The notes under the pieces are model-generated. The model was not told the origin of the DNA. It saw nothing but the letters and a program-made list of their open reading frames with translations, and ran no database searches. The translations under genes and the position numbers were made by a program. A stretch of 28,827 bases of DNA from a virus. Positions 15,489-22,537 of this stretch are shown piece by piece. The stretch is taken from positions 1-28,827 of IMG/VR virus record IMGVR_UViG_3300042564_005535. One strand, given 5' to 3'. The first letter of the stretch is position 1. Each line of letters opens with the position of its first letter.

Positions 15489-16100
15489 ATGAAATTCATT
15501 AAAACATTTGAAAGTTATAATGCTGATACACTAATCATAATTGATGTACAGAAATCATTTAAGAAATTCTTTTCGGAGATGTATCTAAATGAGTTGAAAA
15601 AATATTGTAAAAACTTTCAAAGTGTTTATCAAATATGGGACAATCACGTCGATGGTAAGAACGTAGATAAAGATTATCTATATGATGACAATCCTGATAT
15701 CCCTGTTCACAAAGATCTTTATCACTTTCCAAATCAAAAAAAACTTATAGAAAAAAGATATAACTATGACGTTGATGCTGATTTCTATAAAAAGATTTTA
15801 GATAAAGATGTTTATGATAAAATCAGTAAAATGGAAGAAGAAAAATCATTAAAGAAAGGTGATATCTTCAATACTAAAGAAGGAACTATTATTACTTTTA
15901 TAAACAACAATCATGTTTGGTTCCATTGTCCTATCAAACTTTATGAATTATTAATTTCACTAAAAGGCAGAGAAGTTACAATTGTTGGAGGTGCTGACTC
16001 TGAATGTTTAGAAGATGTAGTTACAACTGCTGAAAGTATTGGAGTTAAAATTAAAAGAGATTATAAGTATATTTATACTGCTAGTAGTTGTCCTATTTAA
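15489..16100 (+). CDS. Isochorismatase-like cysteine hydrolase with tag-like N-terminus
   Basis: A 203-residue protein. The start is ATG 15489, since the upstream in-frame extension lies within a terminator hairpin. MKFIKTFESY is the clearest copy of the shared N-terminal tag. The body resembles the isochorismatase/nicotinamidase fold: TLIIIDVQKSF with catalytic Asp19, QIWDNHVDG in the position of the metal-binding Asp-x-His region, and VTIVGGADSECLEDVVTTA with the nucleophile candidate Cys173 followed by a helix, as in the family's G-x-x-T-x-x-C-V motif. The catalytic Lys was not placed. Substrate unknown; nicotinamidase is one option. If the tag is functional, the enzyme would be packaged in the head. 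It converges back-to-back with gp25. Confidence 0.7.
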   Translation: MKFIKTFESYNADTLIIIDVQKSFKKFFSEMYLNELKKYCKNFQSVYQIWDNHVDGKNVDKDYLYDDNPDIPVHKDLYHFPNQKKLIEKRYNYDVDADFYKKILDKDVYDKISKMEEEKSLKKGDIFNTKEGTIITFINNNHVWFHCPIKLYELLISLKGREVTIVGGADSECLEDVVTTAESIGVKIKRDYKYIYTASSCPI

Positions 16101-16478
16101 TTACTTTACAAAAGCATCAACTTGATAACCATTGAGTGTAAAGTTAACAACCATAATCTCCTGATGTCTTTCCGGGTCTTCTAAAAATTCAACTGATAGT
16201 TCATATTCCAAACCATCTATTTCTGGAATATAATCAGCTATTTGTGCTTTTATATCAGCTTCAACTGACTCCGCGGATATTCTTGTTTCATGTAGTAGTT
16301 TAACAAGGTCAGCTCCAAAATTTGGATCTCCCAATAACTCACCTTTATTAGTGAAAATAATAACCTCATATTTTTGAATAACAACTCTAACCACATCATC
16401 TTCTATGATATCAGGAGTTCTGTATAAAGGATGACCAGGATAACCAATATAAAAGTCTATAAAATTAAAATTACTCAT
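16101..16478 (-). CDS. Baseplate wedge protein (gp25-like)
   Basis: A 125-residue protein of the gp25 family, which sits at the baseplate periphery and joins wedge proteins to the inner hub and sheath. The conserved core is visible: FTNKGELLGDPNFGADLVKLL (about residues 42-62), with the family's GE-(L/R)-x-x-DPxFG signature, followed by helical and strand segments to NGYQVDAF. T4 gp25 is 132 residues, so the length is normal. The gene lies 20 bases downstream of the gp44 stop but has its own late-type element, consistent with late expression of a structural gene after an early/middle replication gene. Assignment is firm. Confidence 0.9.
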   Translation of the reverse strand: MSNFNFIDFYIGYPGHPLYRTPDIIEDDVVRVVIQKYEVIIFTNKGELLGDPNFGADLVKLLHETRISAESVEADIKAQIADYIPEIDGLEYELSVEFLEDPERHQEIMVVNFTLNGYQVDAFVK

Positions 16479-16482
16479 AAAC

Positions 16483-16493
16483 TTATATATTAA
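16483..16493 (-). promoter_or_regulatory. Late-type element before gp25, short spacing
   Basis: On the minus strand this reads TTAATATATAA, 4 bases before the ATG at 16478. Confidence 0.35.
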
Positions 16494-16498
16494 ATATA

Positions 16499-17467
16499 CT
16501 ATCTACTAATTATATCTCTAATTTTACCGATGATAGTCATTCCTAAAATTATAGGGTCAGTATTAGTTTCTAATTTAGAAGCATAGTCAGATACAACATA
16601 GTTACACTCAAACATTTTATTAACATCTGATTTTTTCTCTTGTATAATCCAATCAATGAATGGTGTTCCCAATAATGAAATCATATTATCTATTTTCTCA
16701 GCCCCAAATGACGACATTAAAAAATGATACACTTTCTCATAATCATAAGAATCGTCATATATCATATTATATAACTCTAACTTTACTTTATTAGAAACAT
16801 TCTGACCAGATGAAGAAACCTCTCCAGTTTCTATAAAACTCTGTACCTCGACCATTATAGATCTAAAGTCTGGAAACTTCTTAGTAATAATAGAAACTAA
16901 ATTATCTTTTGGAATCTCACTTACTTCTTTTGGTAGAATAACATTATTGATTCTCTTATAAATTTCTGTTTTAAGATACTTCTCTTCATCCACATTCTGA
17001 CAATCAAAATCTATTTGAGGTATTCTTGATTTAATTCCATCAGAAATCTTATTGATGTGATTGGTTGTTATAATAAACCTAACATTCTTATTATACTTTT
17101 CAATGAATGCCTTGAAAGCATCTTGGAATTGAGCAGATACTCTCTCAAACTCATCTAAGAAAATATATTTAATATCAGAATCACTAGACATCATTGGAGT
17201 AAACTTACAAAAGTCTTCTATCTCATTTCTAAGAACATCAATAGATGTAAATAACGAACTATTCAATTCTAAAAATGGTTTATCTTTTGTATATTTTCCA
17301 ATTAGTATTCTAGCTAAACTGGTTTTACCGGTTCCATAGTGACCATAGAATATATAGTTTTGATTAACTCCATTCTCAAATTGTTTTCTGATACGAGGAA
17401 GTAAAATGATATCCTCTAATGTTTTGGGTCTCCATCTCTCCCACAATAATAATTTATTTAAACTCAT
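16499..17467 (-). CDS. Sliding-clamp loader large subunit (gp44-like AAA+ ATPase)
   Basis: AAA+ ATPase that opens and loads the sliding clamp for the replicative polymerase. I use ATG 17467 (322 residues), which begins MSLNKLLLWERWRPKTLEDII. An in-frame ATG five codons earlier (17482) is possible. The WERWRPKTLEDI segment is typical of clamp-loader N-termini, Walker A is GHYGTGKT (42-49), Walker B is IFLDEFE (102-108), sensor 1 is FIITTNHIN, and an SR-type motif follows (GIKSRIPQI). T4 gp44 is 319 residues. The small subunit gp62 and the clamp are not in this window. A near-match host-type box (rc AACTTTTG) lies at 17514-17521. It is divergent from the gp15 gene. Confidence 0.9.
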   Translation of the reverse strand: MSLNKLLLWERWRPKTLEDIILLPRIRKQFENGVNQNYIFYGHYGTGKTSLARILIGKYTKDKPFLELNSSLFTSIDVLRNEIEDFCKFTPMMSSDSDIKYIFLDEFERVSAQFQDAFKAFIEKYNKNVRFIITTNHINKISDGIKSRIPQIDFDCQNVDEEKYLKTEIYKRINNVILPKEVSEIPKDNLVSIITKKFPDFRSIMVEVQSFIETGEVSSSGQNVSNKVKLELYNMIYDDSYDYEKVYHFLMSSFGAEKIDNMISLLGTPFIDWIIQEKKSDVNKMFECNYVVSDYASKLETNTDPIILGMTIIGKIRDIISR

Positions 17468-17521
17468 ATAATTAATATTCAATACTAGTGAATATGTTTT
17501 ATGAAATGTAAGACAAAAGTT

Positions 17522-17539
17522 TTTATATATATCCTAACA
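17522..17539 (+). promoter_or_regulatory. Putative late promoter of the gp15-like gene
   Basis: TTTATATATATCCTAACA, a long-consensus copy with one change, with its TATA core ending 20 bases before the ATG at 17553. Confidence 0.6.
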
Positions 17540-17552
17540 ATTTTTATAAACT

Positions 17553-18710
17553 ATGATAGGAGACAGATTTAATTTCGAGGACGTATTTTTCAGAGACTTA
17601 ACGGTTTGTGTATTAGATACATTAGAAGGACAAGTAAAATGGGTAAATAAATTTACATCAGGTGATGTGTTTGTTCAGGTACCATTTTATTACTCACTAA
17701 CAGGTGATGAAAGATTCTTATTAGACTCATTTCAAGATGATATAGTATCCGAAAATAGATTTGTTGAACTAAATACGGATACTATCCCAAGGGGTCATTT
17801 AACAATGACTGGATTTAATATAAAATCAGACGAGTTTGCCAATCCAAATGTTTGGTTGAGAATGGTAGTTGAGAATGAATTAGAAATAAGAAAAGTTCTA
17901 GCAAAAGTAAGAGCTATTCCAATATCAGTGACTTATGATTTGACAATTACTTTATCAAATGAGATTGACACTTTCAAATGTAGTCAAGCTATTATGGATA
18001 CTTTGTGGATTTATAAGTTTATGTATTTTGAACACAACTTTATGAATATAGATGCTGTTATTCTAATGCCGGATACAAATCAAATTGAAATGTCGAGAGA
18101 AAAGAATTTATCAAGTGATAATAATATCACATTAAAAGCTTCTTTCACAGTTGAGACTTACTATCCAGCATTTAGAAAAGATAGAATCAGTGCTACTGGA
18201 TATCCAACATCTTATGGCGATGATAACATAACTAGAGATCTAAACGAGTATCCAATAGAAGATGGATTCTCAGATTTATTTAGACAACCACCATATGGAA
18301 ATGGAGTTGGAAATGGATTCCCTAATGTATATCAAGGAGGACCTCCAGGATATCCACGTCCTTATCCACCTTTTGGACCAAATGTTGGTGGTGATGAAAT
18401 TGTTATAACAGGATCAGGTGTTGGTTCTGGAGGTGGCACAGGAGGAATAGGAGGAACCGGTGGAGGTGGCGTATGGCCGATTGGTTACACATCTAGTTGG
18501 TTCCCAGATAGTAATCCGGGAGGTGATGGAGTCGCTCAAACTATAGTAAATGGTCAATACCAAAGTGATCCTGACTACTTTATGACAAATCCTCGAAGAA
18601 CTAGATGGTTTAGTAATATACTAAGAGCTAGGGAAAGAGCAGCTGCTGGAACTAGTAATCCAAATGCCGGAAATCCAAATGCATCAAATAATGGAAACCC
18701 AAATAATTAA
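17553..18710 (+). CDS. Tail sheath stabiliser / tail completion protein (gp15-like)
   Basis: Predicted to cap the tail and lock the last sheath ring before head joining. Residues about 1-215 resemble T4 gp15: FTSGDVFVQVPFYYSLTGDE (about 35-54, compare T4 SGDKFIRVPITYASKE), RGHLTMTGFNIKSD, IPISVTYDLTITLSNE, then a helix with SQAIMDTLWIYK and a final strand LKASFTVETYYP. T4 gp15 is 272 residues; this protein is 385. The extra part is a Gly/Pro/Asn-rich low-complexity C-terminal region (about residues 245-385) with runs such as GSGVGSGGGTGG and a PNAGNPNASNNGNPNN end, likely disordered. It has a strong late-type promoter. Assignment from motif order is good. Confidence 0.78.
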   Translation: MIGDRFNFEDVFFRDLTVCVLDTLEGQVKWVNKFTSGDVFVQVPFYYSLTGDERFLLDSFQDDIVSENRFVELNTDTIPRGHLTMTGFNIKSDEFANPNVWLRMVVENELEIRKVLAKVRAIPISVTYDLTITLSNEIDTFKCSQAIMDTLWIYKFMYFEHNFMNIDAVILMPDTNQIEMSREKNLSSDNNITLKASFTVETYYPAFRKDRISATGYPTSYGDDNITRDLNEYPIEDGFSDLFRQPPYGNGVGNGFPNVYQGGPPGYPRPYPPFGPNVGGDEIVITGSGVGSGGGTGGIGGTGGGGVWPIGYTSSWFPDSNPGGDGVAQTIVNGQYQSDPDYFMTNPRRTRWFSNILRARERAAAGTSNPNAGNPNASNNGNPNN

Positions 18711-18742
18711 AAACAAAAATGGTAAAAAATCACTTTTTAGCC

Positions 18743-18752
18743 TTAATATATA
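18743..18752 (+). promoter_or_regulatory. Putative late-type promoter of the 427-aa gene
   Basis: TTAATATATA, 28 bases before the ATG at 18781. Confidence 0.5.
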
Positions 18753-18780
18753 GTTTAAATAAAAAAAAATATTTTAAAAT

Positions 18781-20064
18781 ATGAAGAATCTTAAACTCGA
18801 ATTGTTTAACTTCAAAAAAGACCTCTCCCTTGATCAAGAAGAGATCTCTGTAATCATAGAAGGACACATGAATGCTTGTAATGAGCACTCTGAAAAGACT
18901 ATAATCAACTCATTGAATGAGAGATTAAAGCCTTTCACATATGATAAAGAAGTAAAGAAGTTAATTGAAAGCCTTAATGATGATATGAGCAACTATGAGC
19001 TTTTATATGAATTAAAAAGTTTATATAATGTACTTAATTCACAAAATCAAGGTGAAATATACAGACAACCAATTAATGTTGTTTTACAAACAATTAATCT
19101 AGACTCAGATCAAGATAGAATGGCTAAGATTCTTAACGAATTGGCTATTTATGACTGGGTACCAGAAGTTAAATTATTTGTACACAATTTAACATCATCA
19201 CCAGAGAAAAGAACTAATCTTTTAAGTGGTGGTAAAGGCGAACCAATATTTACTATCGTTGAACAAGTTGAAGATGGCCATATTGCTTTAGTTAAAGATT
19301 CTTGGTTTTTATTAACAGAAAATTCAATTGAAAAAACATTATTAGAAAATAACATTAAAGATGAGGAATCATTAAGAACTCTTAGAACTTTAGAAACAGC
19401 TATGAAATATGCTACTATTTCTGAAGATAGAGTTAACTTTAGAATTTCTGAATATTTAACATTAGGTTTAGCAGTAAATGGTAAAGGTGGTATTTATATC
19501 AATGATGATGAGATGAATGAAGAAACTACATTAGAAAGTTTATTCTCTTCTCCTATCGTTCCTATCGTTAACAAAAACTTTTATCCAGTTTTATTAGAAG
19601 TATCTAAAAACTTAGATAAATTTGTTGAGTTAGATGTTGTTAAAAGAGTACAAAACTTAATCAACCCTTATTTAGAGTGTTTCGCATTCAACTATAAAAA
19701 CAGTACATTCTTATACAGATGTGATGAAAGATATGGTAACTCATTCTTCAAATACGAATCAGCTATTGAATTAGTGAACGAAGTAAGAAATGAACTTAAT
19801 TATGACTTAACTTATTTTTATGAAAATAAATTAGGCAAAGAAATAATTGTTAAAAGAAAACTTGAAGATAAAGAAAGAGAAATCACTTTGAAACTTGAAG
19901 ATGTTAACTTCAATATTGAAAAAGTTAAAGGTTCTATTCAAATGATTGGTGAATCTGAAGTGTTATCAACAGCTCTTAAAAACTTAGAGAAAAGAAAAAC
20001 TAACCTTGATGGTGAGTTACTAGGTGTTAAAGAACTTCAATATAACGAAAGAATTAAACTTTAA
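18781..20064 (+). CDS. Hypothetical protein (427 aa), probably late and well expressed
   Basis: No family recognised. It is acidic and mostly helical. The N-terminal region (about residues 1-110) looks all-helical, residues 150-260 include strand-rich segments (EPIFTIVEQVEDGHIALVKDS, cut here), and the C-terminal 80 residues are a Lys/Glu coiled coil (KLEDKEREITLKLEDVN and following). There is no signal peptide or membrane segment. It has its own late-type element and a strong terminator, standing as a single-gene transcript between the gp15-like and sigma genes. Codons for Leu (TTA), Val (GTT) and Ala (GCT) are used uniformly, hinting at strong expression. A structural or prohead-core protein is a guess from context. 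Confidence 0.75.
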   Translation: MKNLKLELFNFKKDLSLDQEEISVIIEGHMNACNEHSEKTIINSLNERLKPFTYDKEVKKLIESLNDDMSNYELLYELKSLYNVLNSQNQGEIYRQPINVVLQTINLDSDQDRMAKILNELAIYDWVPEVKLFVHNLTSSPEKRTNLLSGGKGEPIFTIVEQVEDGHIALVKDSWFLLTENSIEKTLLENNIKDEESLRTLRTLETAMKYATISEDRVNFRISEYLTLGLAVNGKGGIYINDDEMNEETTLESLFSSPIVPIVNKNFYPVLLEVSKNLDKFVELDVVKRVQNLINPYLECFAFNYKNSTFLYRCDERYGNSFFKYESAIELVNEVRNELNYDLTYFYENKLGKEIIVKRKLEDKEREITLKLEDVNFNIEKVKGSIQMIGESEVLSTALKNLEKRKTNLDGELLGVKELQYNERIKL

Positions 20065-20078
20065 TTTTAATTAGATAT

Positions 20079-20117
20079 TAAAAATCCTCAAAGAAATTTG
20101 AGGATTTTTTATTTTTA
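20079..20117 (+). terminator. Rho-independent terminator with GAAA loop
   Basis: AAAAATCCTCAAA-GAAA-TTTGAGGATTTTT: 13-bp perfect stem on a GNRA tetraloop with a T-tract, following the 427-residue protein gene. Confidence 0.9.
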
Positions 20118-20133
20118 AAACTTTTTTAGTTAA

Positions 20134-20144
20134 TTAATATATAA
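20134..20144 (+). promoter_or_regulatory. Late-type element before the gp55-like gene
   Basis: TTAATATATAA, 57 bases before the sigma ATG at 20202 and 1 base before a 14-codon upstream reading frame at 20146. If it acts as a -10 element, transcription would start at or after that upstream ATG. Confidence 0.45.
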
Positions 20145-20145
20145 C

Positions 20146-20190
20146 ATGAAAGCATTCCCAAAAAAGAGTTCAGTCTCTTACAAAAAATAA
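20146..20190 (+). other. 14-codon upstream reading frame, possible N-terminal part of the sigma factor
   Basis: ATG at 20146 encodes MKAFPKKSSVSYKK and stops at TAA 20188-20190, just after six A residues (20182-20187). Slipping back one base on this A run joins it in frame to the sigma gene through ATA AAT GCT AAA TTA ATG (20187-20204). It may be a leader peptide, a programmed -1 frameshift, a sequencing error in the A run, or untranslated leader. Confidence 0.35.
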
Positions 20191-20201
20191 ATGCTAAATT
20201 A

Positions 20202-20567
20202 ATGTACCTAAATAATAAAGATTTGTATGTAGAAGTAATAGTATCTAAAGCACAAGGAAAACTAACAAGAAACGCAGAAAAAATGTTAGAGCTACTAGCT
20301 AAAAAGACGATAAAAAAAATGAGATATTGGTCTAACGATGATAAGTTAGATTGTTACCAATCAGGATTATTAGATATGTTCCAAAACTGGTATAATTTCA
20401 ACGAAGATAAATCTGTTAACGCATTCGCATACTTTACAGAAGTATTTAAGAGAGGTATAGCAAAAGGTTATAACGAACTTTATAAGAAAAAAGGTGATAA
20501 CGACCACTTAATTAAATTAATCTCAATTGAAGGATCAAATGACGGAATGGGACTCCACTCACTCTAA
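20202..20567 (+). CDS. Late-transcription sigma factor (gp55-like)
   Basis: A 121-residue protein. It resembles T4 gp55, the small sigma-like protein that directs host RNA polymerase to late promoters: YLNNKDLYVEVIVSKAQGKLT at the N-terminus parallels T4 YVNNKELLQAII, and NFNEDKSVNAFAYFTEVFKRG (about residues 64-84) parallels the gp55/sigma region 2 helix NFDETKYKNPHAYITQACF. T4 gp55 is 185 residues. The C-terminal end here is shorter (GSNDGMGLHSL), and the N-terminus may be extended by frameshifting from 20146. It is consistent with the recurrent TTAATATATAT elements being its promoters. The assignment rests on motif similarity recalled from the family. Confidence 0.75.
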   Translation: MYLNNKDLYVEVIVSKAQGKLTRNAEKMLELLAKKTIKKMRYWSNDDKLDCYQSGLLDMFQNWYNFNEDKSVNAFAYFTEVFKRGIAKGYNELYKKKGDNDHLIKLISIEGSNDGMGLHSL

Positions 20568-20709
20568 TATCAATCTTAAAACATTTGATATAGTTATGAC
20601 ACCATCATTTGGTGCTAGCATACCAATCAAGTCTCGTTTCTCTTCTAAACAAAAAAGACGAAAGGAAAAAATTCAAAACATATTTAAAATAAAAAAACCA
20701 CTCATTTGA
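20539..20709 (+). CDS. Small basic protein overlapping the sigma gene's 3' end
   Basis: A 56-residue reading frame starting at ATG 20539 inside the sigma gene (29-base overlap, +1 frame) and running 142 bases past its stop to a TGA inside the terminator hairpin. The C-terminus is strongly basic (SSKQKRRKEKIQNIFKIKK), suggesting nucleic-acid binding. The space would otherwise be empty leader-less DNA before the terminator, and the codons look normal for this genome. It could be co-translated with the sigma factor. Alternatively it could be made as a +1 frameshift extension of it, or be fortuitous. No family recognised. Confidence 0.5.
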   Translation: MTEWDSTHSNINLKTFDIVMTPSFGASIPIKSRFSSKQKRRKEKIQNIFKIKKPLI

Positions 20710-20724
20710 GTGGTTTTTCTTTTA
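20692..20724. terminator. Bidirectional terminator between convergent genes
   Basis: AAAAACCACTC-ATTT-GAGTGGTTTTT has A- and T-tracts on both sides, so it can end the sigma transcript (plus) and the glutamine synthetase transcript (minus). Confidence 0.85.
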
Positions 20725-20733
20725 TCATTAATA

Positions 20734-21828
20734 TTATAATTGAGATTCAACTTCAGAATAAACTGTTTCTAACATTTTAAGTGAAACTTGATAAGGATCA
20801 CAGTTAGAAGCTGGTCTTCTATCCTCAAAATATCCTTTACCTTCAATAATAGCTTGTGCAGGTATTCTAATTGAAGTATCTCTTGTACTATACCCAAATG
20901 AGAAGTCATGAATACTTGATGTTTCGTGTTCTCCAGTCATTCTTTGGTCATTACCAAGTCCATAAACAGAGATATGGTCATTATGTCTTTCTTTTAACTT
21001 TTCCATAGTTTCTTCGATAAGTTTAAGACCACCTTCTTCTCTCATTTCTTTAGTTGAGAAGTTAGCGTGACAACCAGAACCATTCCAATCTCCTTTTAAT
21101 GGTTTAGGGTGTAAAGAAACATTAACATTATATTTCTCAGCAACTCTTTGTAATAAATATCTAGAAACCCATAATTGGTCAGAACCATTTAATGATTTAA
21201 CAGGACCAATTTGATATTCCCATTGACCCAACATTACTTCAGCATTGATACCAGATATATCTAATCCAATTTCAATACACATATTCATGTGTTCTTCAAC
21301 AATATCTCTACCAGTAACAGTGTCTGCTCCAATACCACAATAGTAATCTCCTTGAGGTCTTGGTGATAAACCATTTTGTTCAAATATTTCAGGTGTAAAA
21401 CCTAAAGGAATTCCAATTCCATCTCCAAATGGTCTTAATGGCTTATGTGTTAAAGTATATTCTTGTTCCCATCCAAACCAAGGTAGTTCAGATTTATCCA
21501 TATCTTCAGTAATTGATAATTCATTTACTTTTTGTAAAAGTGCTCTTCTATGATTACTTTCGTGTACAGAACTATCTGGATTAAGAACTTCACAAAAAAC
21601 TAATCTATCATTTTCACCTCTAAAAGGATCTCTTGATACAAAAACAGGTTTCAATAAACAATCTGTATTTTTTCCTCTTCCGGATTTAGCTTGTTTAGTT
21701 GAGCTACCATCAAAAGACCATACTGGATAATCTTCTGGTGACATACTGTCCACATTTTGAATTTTTGTTTTACTTCTTAGTTGTTGAGGTTGTGACCCAT
21801 CTAGCCAAATATACTCTAATTTCATCAT
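20734..21828 (-). CDS. Glutamine synthetase, type II (beta-grasp, eukaryotic-like)
   Basis: ATP-dependent ligation of ammonia to glutamate. It is 364 residues, the size of GSII (about 340-370) and much shorter than GSI or GSIII. The N-terminal beta-grasp domain has EYIWLDGS and PVWSFDGSSTKQA. The catalytic domain has PWFGWEQEYTL (metal-binding Glu residues), GINAEVMLGQWEYQIGP, HPKPLKGDWNGSGCHANFST, SIRIPAQ and GYFEDRRPASNCDPY, so the active site looks complete. Two ATGs are adjacent (21828 and 21825) and either could be used. It is transcribed alone, closed by a bidirectional terminator. A phage-borne GSII is an auxiliary metabolic gene, probably captured from a Bacteroidota or eukaryote-like source. 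Confidence 0.95.
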   Translation of the reverse strand: MMKLEYIWLDGSQPQQLRSKTKIQNVDSMSPEDYPVWSFDGSSTKQAKSGRGKNTDCLLKPVFVSRDPFRGENDRLVFCEVLNPDSSVHESNHRRALLQKVNELSITEDMDKSELPWFGWEQEYTLTHKPLRPFGDGIGIPLGFTPEIFEQNGLSPRPQGDYYCGIGADTVTGRDIVEEHMNMCIEIGLDISGINAEVMLGQWEYQIGPVKSLNGSDQLWVSRYLLQRVAEKYNVNVSLHPKPLKGDWNGSGCHANFSTKEMREEGGLKLIEETMEKLKERHNDHISVYGLGNDQRMTGEHETSSIHDFSFGYSTRDTSIRIPAQAIIEGKGYFEDRRPASNCDPYQVSLKMLETVYSEVESQL

Positions 21829-21903
21829 AATAGTTTTTTTTTATTTTATATCATTTATCAAACTTTGTTTATTATCAATAATATATTTAGTAAATTTTTT
21901 AAT

Positions 21904-22203
21904 ATGAATAAGGCAATTTTACAAATTTGGGAAGAATCAAGTATCGATAATAACATTTTACCGGTTGGTGGAACATTACATATAGATATTAAAGAAAGAA
22001 ATGAGTATGTTAATAAAATGTACGAAGGAAGAGACTTAAATCAAATTCCAAATAACTATGAGAGAATATCCGGAAGTGAAACAGAAGTATTAATTAATGA
22101 TTCAATCTTTAATATTCTTTTAGAAAGAAAGACTGTTATATTAGAAGAATATGAACTAAATAACTTAGTGAATATGAGTGAAATTATGATTGATAATGAT
22201 TGA
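21904..22203 (+). CDS. Hypothetical protein (99 aa)
   Basis: No family recognised. I prefer ATG 21904 (MNKAILQIWEESS) to an upstream in-frame start at 21865, because the upstream part reads through an A/T-rich intergenic region and gives an unlikely hydrophobic lead. The protein is acidic, with segments LHIDIKERNEYVNKMY and EYELNNLVNMSEIMIDND. No signal peptide, membrane helix or metal motif. Its last 8 bases overlap the start of the following membrane-protein gene, so the two are probably translationally coupled. The upstream region has no clear promoter of either class. Confidence 0.6.
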   Translation: MNKAILQIWEESSIDNNILPVGGTLHIDIKERNEYVNKMYEGRDLNQIPNNYERISGSETEVLINDSIFNILLERKTVILEEYELNNLVNMSEIMIDND

Positions 22204-22537
22204 TATTATTATATACACATTTTCTTTACTATTCATATGGAGTAATGTCTACTACGTCATCAATTATAATAGATTAGACAAAAGATTTGCTGAAAGAGAT
22301 AGAAATTCAAAAGTTGATTTAATTTACTATGTAACAAAAGTTCTTTTTTGGATATGGTTAGTAGTTGGTTTATTCACCCCGATAAAGTATATTTTTATGA
22401 TAATGATGGGAATAGGTTTGATAAGAATTCCAATGTATCATATAAGTAAAAATCTAACTTCAGTTTGGTTTAGATTAACACCTGTTTTTTATACTATATT
22501 AATGATACAAATTTTAATTGAGATATTTAAACATTAA
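22196..22537 (+). CDS. Small integral membrane protein
   Basis: A 113-residue protein. I use ATG 22196 (MIDIIIYTFSLLFIW), which overlaps the previous gene's stop by 8 bases. There are three hydrophobic segments: about residues 2-20 (DIIIYTFSLLFIWSNVYYV), 45-75 (VLFWIWLVVGLFTP and IFMIMMGIG) and 93-110 (PVFYTILMIQILIEIF), with short charged loops (NRLDKRFAERDRNSK). It belongs in the inner membrane. Function unknown; a holin is possible from size and topology, but nothing specific supports it. The 3' end overlaps the convergent gp4-like gene by 11 bases. Confidence 0.65.
   Translation: MIDIIIYTFSLLFIWSNVYYVINYNRLDKRFAERDRNSKVDLIYYVTKVLFWIWLVVGLFTPIKYIFMIMMGIGLIRIPMYHISKNLTSVWFRLTPVFYTILMIQILIEIFKH

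Noticed and set aside
21859-21866. AAAGTTTG box upstream of glutamine synthetase as a host-type promoter
   Set aside because: One mismatch to TAnnTTTG and no suitably spaced TTG on the minus strand, so not supported.
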